Assembly (NCBI GenBank): GCA_900169975.1
Contig: LT827125.1
Coordinates: 350,826-414,825, forward strand
Length of the DNA: 64,000 bases
Direction: 5' to 3'
DNA from: Pseudoflavonifractor sp. Marseille-P3106
GTDB lineage: Bacteria > Bacillota > Clostridia > Oscillospirales > Oscillospiraceae
The translations under genes were made by a program, and so were the position numbers. The notes beneath the pieces are model-generated. The model searched no databases, was not told the origin of the DNA, and saw only the letters and a list, made by a program, of their open reading frames with translations. Of this stretch, positions 50,846 through 59,119 are shown in pieces (the first letter of the stretch is position 1; each line of letters begins with the position of its first letter).

Positions 50846-52645
50846 TCAATCCGTCTGTCCCATCCAGACCAACTGGCCTCGTGCGTTAAAGGTATAGGCA
50901 TGAGTCCCCTCGTCGAAGCGCTGCTCGATCAACTGCTCTTGCTCCTTGTCTACGGTCAGGTTTCCTTCCAGGGAGAAGGCATATCGGAACTGCTGGGCAG
51001 TCGGATCCCACAGGTACCAGGCGTGTGCGTCGTAATGGGTAGTATCGCAGGGAAGCCCCAGGTCATCCGAGCCGTCGAAGTTGACATCCCGTATGTCCGC
51101 ATCATGTATCGTGGTCTCCGCCGAAAAGCCATGGGGATAGTAATGTTCAACCGGAATGGCGGTCTGGCTCCGGGTATCGGCATCAAAGACATACGGATCT
51201 GGCAGCGGAAAACTGGGGGTAATCGTCTGAATTAAGGTGTCACCGTCAAAAATCTCTACCCGGTCGTAATAGAGGTAAGAGTAGTCATTCTCTGTGACCT
51301 GGGAGACCGGCCCTGACAGCAGGATGGTCAGCTCCCGGCCGTCAGACAGGGTCAACCAGCTTGTGTAAGAAAAGCGGTTGTCCTGCTCCCACACAAAGGC
51401 CATTCCATTCCAGGACAAGATACCATAGCGCGTGTGCCATTTGTCCGGATACATGGCTGGAATCTGCAGGGTTTGAAGACCGTCCGGTCGGCTGTGAAGG
51501 GAAGCGCCAAAAACCAAATCACTATCCGGGGCGAGATTATCCGAGGCGTTTTCTCCGGTAACAAGCCGGGCTTTCTCATTCAGAGCACCGTCTTTCGCCT
51601 CCAGCACGAAATAACTGGCCACGCCATAGTTGGAGGTGCGGTCGGCAAGAATGAGGACAATGGACTGGCGTTCCGGGGAGGTAAGATGGGCAGGCAGTAT
51701 GTCCGGATACCCGGTGAGGTTACACGTCCATGTCAAAATCTCTCCGGTGCCCAGGGTAGCTTCTACCACGGTGAGAGGCCCCTGCTCGCTGTCGTAGTCA
51801 AAGGATGTGACGATGACAGAATCATCCTGTTTTCCTTGCCCGTCCAGACTGAGCTTCTCGTAAAAGGCCGAGTAGGTTCCGAAGGGAATGGTCGTACTCA
51901 AAGGCGTTCCTTCTTCTTCGTTCTCATCAGGGGCGGTGAGTATAATATCACCGCTGTTGGCTTCGTCCAGCAGCAGGGACAGAGGGACGGTTTCCTCCTG
52001 CCCGGTAACGGCGGAGATAGTCACCGTCCTATCCTCCGGGTGGAAGGTCAGGTGTACCAGGCGCCAAGGCTCTCCTTCCAGACCAAACCGATTGGCTGCT
52101 GCCTGGTCCAGACGCTGAAAACGCACCGAACCATCAGGCCACCGGCGCCAGACACTCAGTCCGCCATTCACGGCATCGTATTGCAGCAGCTCCAGCTGCC
52201 CGTCTCCATCTAAATCTAGGTGAAAAATTTCGCCGGAAGCATCTGCTAGTTCCAGCATAGTCCCGTCGGAGAGTTGAGCCTGATAGGTATACCAGTGGAT
52301 GCCCTCCTCAGTCACCGTATGGATGACAGTCCCGTGAAAGCCAAGCAGATTGGAGAAAGGGATGGTTTCCTCACCAGGCTCAGTCAGGGTGAAGACAGGG
52401 GCGCCATCCTCCGGTCGAGCCGAGGATGCGGGGTCATCTTGCTGCTCTTCCTCCGACGCCTGGCAGGATACCAGATAGAAGCAGCAAAAAAGCATGACAA
52501 GGATGGACAGGAAGAACAACCATCGGCCAGGACGCTTGTTCCCGCCATCAAAGATATTGCGCAGCCGCTCCCGATTCTCTTGGGCGGTTCCGGTGAAACA
52601 GGTGGTAAAGGGAGAGCGAAGAGTTACGCTGGAGGTGCGCTTCAT
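50846..52645 (-). CDS. Large membrane-anchored sensor-like lipoprotein 2
   Basis: 599 residues. LRSPFTTCFTGTAQENRERL, RNIFDGG, a membrane segment and FYLVSC repeat the layout of the neighbouring 934-residue protein. The outer part has repeated acidic DGDGQ and DVNFDGSDDLGLP motifs (FG-GAP type). AAAGGAC lies ahead of the ATG. It follows the M56 peptidase gene by 69 bases on the same strand, so the pair may be a split BlaR1-like sensor. Confidence 0.65.
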   Translation of the reverse strand: MKRTSSVTLRSPFTTCFTGTAQENRERLRNIFDGGNKRPGRWLFFLSILVMLFCCFYLVSCQASEEEQQDDPASSARPEDGAPVFTLTEPGEETIPFSNLLGFHGTVIHTVTEEGIHWYTYQAQLSDGTMLELADASGEIFHLDLDGDGQLELLQYDAVNGGLSVWRRWPDGSVRFQRLDQAAANRFGLEGEPWRLVHLTFHPEDRTVTISAVTGQEETVPLSLLLDEANSGDIILTAPDENEEEGTPLSTTIPFGTYSAFYEKLSLDGQGKQDDSVIVTSFDYDSEQGPLTVVEATLGTGEILTWTCNLTGYPDILPAHLTSPERQSIVLILADRTSNYGVASYFVLEAKDGALNEKARLVTGENASDNLAPDSDLVFGASLHSRPDGLQTLQIPAMYPDKWHTRYGILSWNGMAFVWEQDNRFSYTSWLTLSDGRELTILLSGPVSQVTENDYSYLYYDRVEIFDGDTLIQTITPSFPLPDPYVFDADTRSQTAIPVEHYYPHGFSAETTIHDADIRDVNFDGSDDLGLPCDTTHYDAHAWYLWDPTAQQFRYAFSLEGNLTVDKEQEQLIEQRFDEGTHAYTFNARGQLVWMGQTD

Positions 52646-52714
52646 GGAGGATTGTCCTTTCTTTGTTGAGATAGAGCTAAATAAAGGTAAAATAAGATCA
52701 TGGCGAGAAATATC

Positions 52715-53638
52715 TTAAATCCGTTTCGAGGAACGGGTGGTCAGTGCCTCCAAGGTATCCAACACGGTGCGACCATAAACCACCCGTCCCGCCTGTCCAC
52801 GGTTCTGAAGTACTGCATCATCGCAGGCCAGCTCCAAATCATACTCCACCCGACGTACCATCCACCACATAAGGGGGTTGAACCAGTGGACGGCGTTGGC
52901 CAGCAGGGCCAGGGCTTTCCGCCACACGTCCCGGCGTCGGTAGTGAGTCAATTCATGATCTAAAGTCAGCTCCAATGCCTCTCCTTGCGGTCCCTCTTGG
53001 GGAAGGAGAAGCAGGGGGCGGAGCAGACCACACAGCATGGGGGAAGTCAGACCGGGACAACGCATCAGTGCGGGGCGGCGATGTAGCCGCAGTCGGTTCC
53101 CTGCAGTGTTGAAGGCCAGTACTGTCTCCGGATCCGTTACAGGAACGGCCCAGCGCCTGAGCCAGCGGCAAAAACGCAGATGGGCTACCGAGTGACGTAC
53201 CAGAAGGACGGCGATCCCTGTCAACCAAAGTCCCAACAATAGGGTAGGAATTGGAAAAAATGTTCCAACTGGCTCAGATTCTTGTACAGAGGATTGGGAA
53301 GGAACTCTGTCCGTCGGGTGAGAGGTACCGCCATCTGCCTGTCCGCCGTTGACTTGGAGGTCAGGCCGTCTCTCTCCGGTTTCCAAAGGTGGCCGGTCTG
53401 GCACAGTATGACCAGAGGGAATTTGCAGGTATATCAGAGCGGAAGGTGTTTGTACGGGGATTGGAAGAGAGAATACGGGGATGGGCAGAACCATCAGAAG
53501 GCACAAAATACCCCAGGCCCGGCAGCGCCAGCGGGCAGCGTACCGTTTCCGGCTCATTCGCCCGGCCAAAGTCAGCAACAGCACAGCCACCCCGCCCCCC
53601 AGGGACAGAGTACCTAAGCGGGTGAGAAAGTCAGTCAT
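52715..53638 (-). CDS. M56-family BlaR1/MecR1-like metallopeptidase
   Basis: 307 residues. Several membrane segments at the N-terminus and a zinc motif LTLDHELTHYRRRDVW with HExxH. RVEYDLELACDDAVLQ is the usual downstream glutamate motif. In BlaR1 the protein continues into a periplasmic sensor domain; here it stops soon after. Overlaps the BlaI-like gene by eight bases, so they are one operon. Confidence 0.85.
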   Translation of the reverse strand: MTDFLTRLGTLSLGGGVAVLLLTLAGRMSRKRYAARWRCRAWGILCLLMVLPIPVFSLPIPVQTPSALIYLQIPSGHTVPDRPPLETGERRPDLQVNGGQADGGTSHPTDRVPSQSSVQESEPVGTFFPIPTLLLGLWLTGIAVLLVRHSVAHLRFCRWLRRWAVPVTDPETVLAFNTAGNRLRLHRRPALMRCPGLTSPMLCGLLRPLLLLPQEGPQGEALELTLDHELTHYRRRDVWRKALALLANAVHWFNPLMWWMVRRVEYDLELACDDAVLQNRGQAGRVVYGRTVLDTLEALTTRSSKRI

Positions 53639-54005
53639 CCTTCTTTCCTCCCTCTAACTGCTCCAGAAGGGTGCGCAGTTCATCCAGTTCCTGCCGATCC
53701 AGACCATCCCTGGCCAGCGCGGCTACAAAGTTCCGAGGTGTGCCATACAGTCGCTTCAGCACTGTCCGGCTATCAAAGGATAGATATTCCTCCCGGGAGA
53801 CCAGCGGCGTGTATAAGTTGCTTTTTCCATCCCGTTGGACGGTTACAAAGCCCTTCTCCACTAGCCGGGTTAGATAAGTGTTGATGGTATTACGGGACCA
53901 CTGAAAGGAAAGCAGTGCGTGATCCAGGGCCGAACGGGGAATATCTCGGCCGAGAGACCAGAGGGCCTTCATTACTTCCAGTTCTGTGTCAGGCAGTCGT
54001 TTCAT
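53631..54005 (-). CDS. blaI: BlaI/MecI-family repressor
   Basis: 124 residues. Winged helix with WSRNTINTYLTRLVEKGFVT as recognition region and a dimerisation helix at the end. BlaI repressors are cut after signalling by the partner M56 protease. The operator-like inverted repeats in the promoter region 54032-54092 fit autoregulation. No beta-lactamase is in the window. Confidence 0.85.
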   Translation of the reverse strand: MKRLPDTELEVMKALWSLGRDIPRSALDHALLSFQWSRNTINTYLTRLVEKGFVTVQRDGKSNLYTPLVSREEYLSFDSRTVLKRLYGTPRNFVAALARDGLDRQELDELRTLLEQLEGGKKDD

Positions 54006-54031
54006 ATCGTTCTCCTTTGATTTACTTCAAA

Positions 54032-54092
54032 TGTAGTCATCTGATTTATACTACACCATAAGGTAATTGCAGTCAAGTTACAGTGCAGTAAC
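54032..54092 (-). promoter_or_regulatory. Promoter and operators of the BlaI-M56 operon
   Basis: On the minus strand TTGACT (54076-54071), 17 bases, TAGTAT (54053-54048). TGTAGT (54032-54037) and ACTACA (54050-54055) form an inverted repeat over the -10, the TGTA/TACA type used by BlaI. A second palindrome GTTAC...GTAAC lies at 54077-54092. Confidence 0.75.
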
Positions 54093-54340
54093 AACCATCT
54101 TTTCAAGCATTCAGCTAAAATAATATTTCCTATGCGTCATCCGGTGGGAGAGTACAGTAGTACGGGTAGCGTTTGATGTACAATCAAGCACATATACTGG
54201 AGTACAGTAGCCACACAACTGGTTTCGTAGAAAGGGGTCCATAATGTCACTGTAGATATAATGGAATAGTTTTCCCTCTTTTGTACTTGCGTTTCTTGTG
54301 GATTAGTAATATAGTAATAAAGAAAATATTTGCTCTCTGT
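54093..54340. other. Gene-free segment near the right end of element 2
   Basis: AT-rich with no credible gene. GAGTACAGTAG occurs twice, near 54151 and 54200. Nothing else recognised. Confidence 0.4.
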
Positions 54341-54359
54341 ATGGCAACACCATGGCAAC
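54341..54359 (+). repeat. Arm-type repeat pair, right end of element 2
   Basis: ATGGCAAC at 54341 and 54352, 11 bases apart, 119 bases before the core at 54460. Matches the GGCAAC pair at the left end. Confidence 0.65.
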
Positions 54360-54459
54360 AAAAAATCAGATAGCCTCTACTATCTGAATAATGAAAAGAA
54401 TGGTAATAATCTGAGCCAAATCCCATAAGCAAATTTGTTTAAAAAACTTCTGGCAGGAG

Positions 54460-54472
54460 CGAGTGGGAATGA
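54460..54472 (+). other. Attachment site between elements 2 and 3
   Basis: CGAGTGGGAATGA, identical over 13 bases to the site at 43675. GGCAAC arms lie 119 bases to the left, GATACT arms 70 bases to the right. Confidence 0.7.
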
Positions 54473-54529
54473 AGCACAAACCTCAAGAAAGCCTTATTTT
54501 AAGCCATTTTCAGAGGTTGTGCCGGTGGG

Positions 54530-54548
54530 CTGATACTATTTTGATACT
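54530..54548 (+). repeat. Arm-type repeat pair, left end of element 3
   Basis: CTGATACT at 54530 and TTGATACT at 54541, 11 bases apart, 70 bases inside the core. The same motif pair recurs at 56492-56510. Confidence 0.65.
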
Positions 54549-54879
54549 ATAAAGCAGCCACTTATCATTACAGAGAGACATGAAAATGCCTTCTGGGAAA
54601 CGGCAAGTTTTCCAGAGGGCTATTTTATTGCAAATTTTATATGTAAGAATTATTAGAATAGAAAATTTTTACTTCTTCAACAAAACTTTGCATGAGCAAA
54701 AAAGCTTCTTTAGCTTCTTTAAGTTTAGGCAAAAGTGAAGAAGGGGAACTTGCAAAGGAAATCTTGATTGAATTTATGAAAGATTTTCAGAAACGGAATC
54801 CATACTGGAAGAAAAATGTGCAGAGTTTCGGGGCGAATTAGGGCAGATACAGGGGCAAATAACCCTTGCTGGAGCTGAG

Positions 54880-55407
54880 ATGGAGCAATTACAGGAAGAT
54901 ACCAAAGAAGCCAGAGAGGAAGCTCTAAAAGCGGAAAAACAGGCAGATAAGCAACAAAAACGGCTCAAGGAACTTGCCCCGGCTGTGAAGAACATAGAGC
55001 GGTTGGCAGCGGATTTCTCCGCCGACCCGGAGGAGATTTTGCCGGAGCCGGGAACACTGGAAACAGGCAGGGCCTACCGGGAGAAAAAGGCCAAGCCCCT
55101 GCTGGCTCAAATCGTCAAGGTGCTGCGCTCCCTGTATCTGGCCTATGTGGAGCTGCGGGGGAAATTTGAGCGCCTGCAAGGGGACTATGGCCGGGTGAGG
55201 GAGAGCAACGCTCGCCTGTCTGATCGCTTGCAGGAGGCCAAGCTGGAGAACAAGGCCCTGCGGCAAGTGTCCGCAGACTACGAGCGAGTCAAGCGGGTCT
55301 TTGGCCCGGAACAGGTGAAGGCGGCAGTACAGGCCGACAAACAGCGGGAACAGGTAGAGAAAGGCCGCAAGCGGCCCCGGCGCACCCTTGACCGGGGAGG
55401 GCGGTAA
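54880..55407 (+). pseudogene. MobV relaxase C-terminal remnant, element 3
   Basis: 175 residues corresponding to the coiled-coil end of the element 1 relaxase: IERLAADFSADPEEILPEPG, GRAYREKKAKPLLAQIVKVL, YERVKRVFGPEQVK. The relaxase domain with the HUH motif is missing. An upstream frame at 54692-54841 (IEFMKDFQKRNPYWK) may be a shifted piece of the same coil. Element 3 has lost its integrase and relaxase core. Confidence 0.75.
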
Positions 55408-55424
55408 ACGGGAACTTTTTTGAC

Positions 55425-55454
55425 GGGCAGGGGCGGAAAATCCCGCCCCTGCCC
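55425..55454. terminator. GC-rich hairpin after the relaxase remnant
   Basis: GGGCAGGGGCGG (55425-55436) and CCGCCCCTGCCC (55443-55454) form a perfect 12-pair stem. No long T-run follows, so it could be a terminator or part of a transfer origin. Confidence 0.45.
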
Positions 55455-55603
55455 TTGCCTTTTGGGGCGGCAGTCGGTATAATGGTTTGTATAAATTTCT
55501 GCGCCGTTTTGGTGCAACAGGGAACTTGTGTTGTGTGATTGAGTCCCTTTAGGTCGCATTGAAAAAATATAAACTTAGGTGCCTCTGTTAGATAATAAAT
55601 GCT

Positions 55604-55951
55604 TTATTCATTATTGCACTCTATTCGTTTATAAATGGAACCATCCCATGCGGCATACACTGCTATATACTCATAATCTGGATATTCACTAATCATATAT
55701 AGCTTCTTTGCATTGTCAGTTTTACATATTAAAACATCAGAAATCGTGTAATTCTCACCGCTTGCTACTGAAACATAACCATATTTATCTCCGTTTAAGA
55801 TAATATAGTCTCCTTGCTCTGTAGCGGTATTTTTATGTCCGAGATTATGTGTGTAATGCAGATGGCCAATATATACAACTACGGCCACAATTAAAAAAGC
55901 TAACACATATCTCCATTGTCTCATATTAAATTTACTTTGTACTCTTTTCAT
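55604..55951 (-). CDS. Small single-span membrane protein, element 3
   Basis: 115 residues, ATG nine bases after AGGAG. One membrane helix (LAFLIVAVVVYIG, about 17-29) with an outside beta-rich domain containing ILNGDKYGYVSVASGENYTI. Low GC compared with its surroundings. Not recognised; cargo of element 3. Confidence 0.55.
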   Translation of the reverse strand: MKRVQSKFNMRQWRYVLAFLIVAVVVYIGHLHYTHNLGHKNTATEQGDYIILNGDKYGYVSVASGENYTISDVLICKTDNAKKLYMISEYPDYEYIAVYAAWDGSIYKRIECNNE

Positions 55952-56129
55952 CTTCTCTTACTCCTCATGAATTGTTCTCATAATACCATAATTCCGAGAA
56001 CATGAAAAGAGATGATTTTGCAGACTGAAATTAGACTTATTTGGTATTATTAAATTGCCGCGATCTCAGTTTGACAAACACATAAATTCTTTAATAACAA
56101 GGGTGAGTGGGAGAATTGATAGCGGCGAG

Positions 56130-56285
56130 GGTAGCAACCCCAGCCGGGGCCGTCAATGGTCAAGATGAACGGCGCACAAGTGCGCCGCCATTGACCGCCT
56201 CGCCCGGTCTTGCTGAACGGTAATCAAGGCGGGCAAGCCCCAATGGTGCTTGCCCGCCCCCTTTGGATTTTGGGAGGGTGCGGTT
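56130..56285. repeat. Palindromic repeat, copy A (inside element 3)
   Basis: About 156 bases similar to 57674-57820. Shared blocks: GGTAGCAA at the left, GCGCCGCCATTGAC, CGCCCGGTCTTGCT, then GGGCAAGCCCC...GTGCTTGCCCG hairpin and CTTTGGATTTTGGG. This copy has about 11 extra bases in the first stem. Confidence 0.65.
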
Positions 56286-56348
56286 GTCGAAATGCGTCCC
56301 ACCGTGCGATTGATTTCCCGGCGGACACCGCCCGCCGCTCCTCCTCTC

Positions 56349-56413
56349 CCCAGGGAGCGTAAACGCTCCCTGGGGGTGGTCGAAATATGGCTCAAATTGA
56401 GCCATATTTCGAC
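56349..56413. repeat. Two perfect palindromes near the right end of element 3
   Basis: CCCAGGGAGCG (56349-56359) / CGCTCCCTGGG (56364-56374), loop TAAA. Then GTCGAAATATGGCTCAA (56379-56395) / TTGAGCCATATTTCGAC (56397-56413), a 17-pair cruciform-type palindrome with one central base. Possible replication or transfer structures. Confidence 0.6.
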
Positions 56414-56491
56414 GGAAACTCCCATCAATTTGAGGGGAGTTTTGATAAAGGCCCGTTTGCGGCCCGAAACCCTTGCAATTTCAAGGTTTTT

Positions 56492-56510
56492 GTGATACTA
56501 TTTTGATACT
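56492..56510 (+). repeat. Arm-type repeat pair, right end of element 3
   Basis: GTGATACT at 56492 and TTGATACT at 56503, 11 bases apart and 122 bases before the core at 56614. Matches the left end of element 3. Confidence 0.65.
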
Positions 56511-56613
56511 AAAAATGCGAACTGCCCCAAATAAGCAAGCGAAACATTAACATATTTGCGAAAGCTTTTCCTGCAAAACCACCTCAAATACACCCCCATA
56601 TATTTGAATTTGC

Positions 56614-56622
56614 CGAGTGGGA
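56614..56622 (+). other. Right attachment site of the array (attR of element 3)
   Basis: CGAGTGGGA followed by TTTTTT. No arm-type repeats occur 70 bases to its right, so this is the outer right junction with older DNA. It lies ten bases before the LRR gene start. Confidence 0.7.
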
Positions 56623-56631
56623 TTTTTTGTG

Positions 56632-57582
56632 ATGCCTAATAGACGCTCGATTATTATTGATGGACAGAAAATTACTTTAGACGCAACGGAACTGCCAATG
56701 GGCCTTCAAATCATGAAAGATTTGACACCAATCGCAGTTTTGAAATGCTTAAAAAAACTGGAACTGCCCTGCAACTTAATCTCCGATTTAACACCGCTGG
56801 CAGAATTAAAACAACTATCTAATCTTGACCTTGCGATGAACCGAATTACAGATTTGACGCCGCTTTCAAATCTGACGCAACTAAAAAAACTACTTCTAAG
56901 TAAAAATCAAATCATAGACCTGACGCCGCTGTCCAACTTAACACAACTAAAGGTCTTGTGTTTAGGAGAAAATCAATGTGTTGACTTGTCACCATTAAAA
57001 GATTTGAAATTGCTGGCGTTTCTGGATTTGAGTTATAATCCAATTACGGACATATCACCTTTAGCGGCTCTCTCTCGAATCGTGAACTTACGACTATCAA
57101 ACATCCAGATTACAGATATTTCTTTTCTTGCAAATATGAAACAATTGCGCAGCTTATACCTTAGCGGATGTCAAATTGTCACTCTATCACCCTTGGCTGG
57201 CCTAACACGGTTAGAGTGGCTGGACTTGAGTGATAACTGTATTTCAAATTTGGCACCCTTGGCAGGATTACTGCGATTAAGTACACTGTATCTGAACCAC
57301 AACCAAATCACAGACCTATCGTCCTTGACAGGTTTGCCAAAATTGTTTGAACTGCATCTGGAACACAATGGAGTCACAGATTTGACGCCGTTGACCAGTT
57401 TGACTTGGCTACACAGGTTGTATCTAGAGGGCAATCCTGTCAGCGACCTAACGCCATTGATTAATATGCCAATGCTGAGGGAACTAATTATACTAGATTG
57501 CCCAATTCAAAAACGCAGCCTTGCGGCTTTCCGAAAGGCGCGGCCGGATTGCTATATTGAAATAAGACATAAACGCAAATAG
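56632..57582 (+). CDS. Leucine-rich repeat protein
   Basis: 316 residues from ATG 56632 (an in-frame GTG at 56617 lies in the att core). Eleven or so 22-residue repeats of the form LxxLxxLxLxxNxIxDLTPL fill nearly the whole chain, of the internalin-like bacterial LRR type. No signal peptide or anchor is visible and no clear ribosome site precedes it, so it may be a fragment whose promoter and 5' end were separated by the array. Low GC compared with the phage. Confidence 0.7.
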   Translation: MPNRRSIIIDGQKITLDATELPMGLQIMKDLTPIAVLKCLKKLELPCNLISDLTPLAELKQLSNLDLAMNRITDLTPLSNLTQLKKLLLSKNQIIDLTPLSNLTQLKVLCLGENQCVDLSPLKDLKLLAFLDLSYNPITDISPLAALSRIVNLRLSNIQITDISFLANMKQLRSLYLSGCQIVTLSPLAGLTRLEWLDLSDNCISNLAPLAGLLRLSTLYLNHNQITDLSSLTGLPKLFELHLEHNGVTDLTPLTSLTWLHRLYLEGNPVSDLTPLINMPMLRELIILDCPIQKRSLAAFRKARPDCYIEIRHKRK

Positions 57583-57673
57583 CAGTGGGGCCATTATATT
57601 TCCCTTATATCGAGTTAATTTAACTGCGCCTTCTTGGTATAATGCGTACTTGCCAACTTCAATCAGTTGGAAA

Positions 57674-57820
57674 GGTAGCAAACCCGGGCGGGGCAGTCAA
57701 TGGCGGCGCATTTCATGCGCCGCCATTGACTGCCCCGCCCGGTCTTGCTCGACGGTCATCAAGGCGGACAAGCCCCAGGGGTGCTTGCCCGACTCCTTTG
57801 ATTTTGGGTGGGGTGCGGTG
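57674..57820. repeat. Palindromic repeat, copy B
   Basis: About 147 bases. Contains a perfect inverted repeat GGCGGGGCAGTCAATGGCGG (plus CGCA) paired with TGCG plus CCGCCATTGACTGCCCCGCC around a TTTCA-like loop (57686-57738). A second hairpin and ATTTTGGGTGGGGTGCGG follow, as in copy A at 56130. No gene is present between the LRR gene and 57897. Confidence 0.7.
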
Positions 57821-57896
57821 GTTATGGTTTGAGGACTTGATTGAAGAGCGTGTTCTTGACTTAGGATATTTTTATTCATGAAATAAGGAGTTTGGA

Positions 57897-58716
57897 ATGA
57901 AAATAAAAAGTCTCAGAATTAAAAATTCTCGTGGATATTGTGGCGAAATATCAGTAAATTTTGGTGAATTCACTGCATTTGTTGGAAAAAAACGATATTG
58001 GAAAGTCTAGTATTATGGATGCCTTAGATATATTTTTTAATGACGGAAAAGGTGTTGTAAAACTGGACAGAGAGGACGTAAACGTTGGCGCACAAGCAAA
58101 TCAGGAGAATGAAATAAATATCGCAGTTTGCTTTTCGGAACTCCCAGATAGGATTGTTATTGACGCAACAAATGAAACTACACTTTTAGGCGAACATCTC
58201 TTAAATGCGGATGGTCTACTTGAAATTATAAAAAAATACCCAAATGGCGGAAGCGCAAGGTATTTATCAGAGCCTTTCATCTAACAAATCCAGATTGTGC
58301 CGACTTACTCTTAAAAAAAAGATAATGAATTACGCCGGATAATAGATACAAAGCAAATCCCCTGTGCTGATAAAACGAGAAACGCTGTGATGCGATCCGC
58401 TATATGGCAATATTATAATGAAGGCTTAAAAATGTCAGTCATCGATATTGACGTTACAAAGGAAAATACCAAATCCATTTGGGAAAAATTGCAAAAATAT
58501 TTACCGCTATACTCTTTGTTCCAATCAGATAGAAAGAATAGTGATGGCGATAGTGTGAAGTACAAGACCTTCTCAAGGAAGCTGTGAAAGAAATACTTCC
58601 AGATGAAGAATTGCAGCGGATATTAGATGGTGTAGCTACAACTGTTGAAGGGAAATTGAAAGAAGTTTCCACTCGTACATTGGAAAAACTTAAGGAAATA
58701 AGTCCTGATATTGCCA
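57897..58716 (+). pseudogene. OLD-family-like AAA ATPase, frameshifted
   Basis: Starts MKIKSLRIKNSRGYCGEISV, then the Walker A region GKNDIGKSSIMDALDIFF is split by one extra A in an A-run near 57987-57993. Later pieces (LLEIIKKYPNGGSARYL, SAIWQYYNEGLKMSVIDIDV, LPDEELQRILDGVATTVEGK) are in other frames, with further shifts near 58270, 58314 and 58560. The gene is then cut at about 58716 and joined to phage tail DNA. OLD-type ATPases are often anti-phage proteins. Confidence 0.7.
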
Positions 58717-58878
58717 ATGCTGGCGGACCCGGACGCCTACGGCGCGGAGCGTGTGGCCCTCTACAACGTGAGCTTCGACGACCTGACCCTGGCCGACTGG
58801 GAGGCCAAGAGCGTGGGCAAGGTGGAGGCCCCCTTCACCTTCACCGACTTCGAGTATCTGGACATGGTAACGGTCTGA
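58717..58878 (+). pseudogene. Phage tail tube (XkdM-like) C-terminal fragment
   Basis: 53 residues: LADPDAYGAERVALYNVSFD, then LTLADWEAKSVGKVEAPFTF and DFEYLDMVTV, the C-terminus of XkdM-type tubes. The front is missing; the preceding DNA is the AAA pseudogene, so this is the left breakpoint of the second prophage remnant. Confidence 0.7.
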
Positions 58879-58912
58879 GGGAAATGAAAAAGCCGCCCCA
58901 AAAGGGCGGCGA

Positions 58913-58941
58913 TTGACAAAACGCGGCGCGGCAGGTAAAAT
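58913..58941 (+). promoter_or_regulatory. Promoter of small toxin-like gene 1
   Basis: TTGACA (58913-58918), 17 bases, TAAAAT (58936-58941). It stands just after the tube fragment and would give a leader of about 55 bases before the GTG start. Confidence 0.65.
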
Positions 58942-59003
58942 GATGGCGGCGCTGTTGTAACATGGCGGTCAGCCACTTCCCTGAGAAGGGAGGTGATGCG
59001 ATT

Positions 59004-59087
59004 GTGGGGCACCGAGGAAAGCAGTTTCTGAGGGTTTGCGTGTGTTTGGCTGTTTTGGCCTACATACTCTCCATAAAAGCGTGTTAA
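59004..59087 (+). CDS. Putative type I toxin-like peptide
   Basis: 27 residues: MGHRGKQFLRVCVCLAVLAY then ILSIKAC. The basic start and a hydrophobic helix fit membrane-acting toxins. AGGGAGGTGAT, a near-perfect ribosome site, lies seven bases before the GTG; a longer frame from ATG 58962 is possible but has no such site. Own promoter (58913), own terminator (59083-59119), and an opposing promoter at 59177-59204 over the 3' end. Confidence 0.55.
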   Translation: MGHRGKQFLRVCVCLAVLAYILSIKAC

Positions 59088-59119
59088 CCGCCCGGCGGCC
59101 ACCGAGCGGTTAACGGGTT
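59083..59119. terminator. Terminator of toxin-like gene 1
   Basis: GTTAACCGC (59083-59091) and GCGGTTAAC pair with a GC-rich inner part, followed by GGGTTTT. On the other strand TTTT also follows the stem, so it could end an antisense RNA too. Confidence 0.6.

Noticed and set aside
56105..56112. A further GAGTGGGA that might be another attachment core
   Set aside because: It lacks the preceding C, and no arm-type repeat pairs lie 70 bases right or 120 bases left, unlike the four accepted sites.
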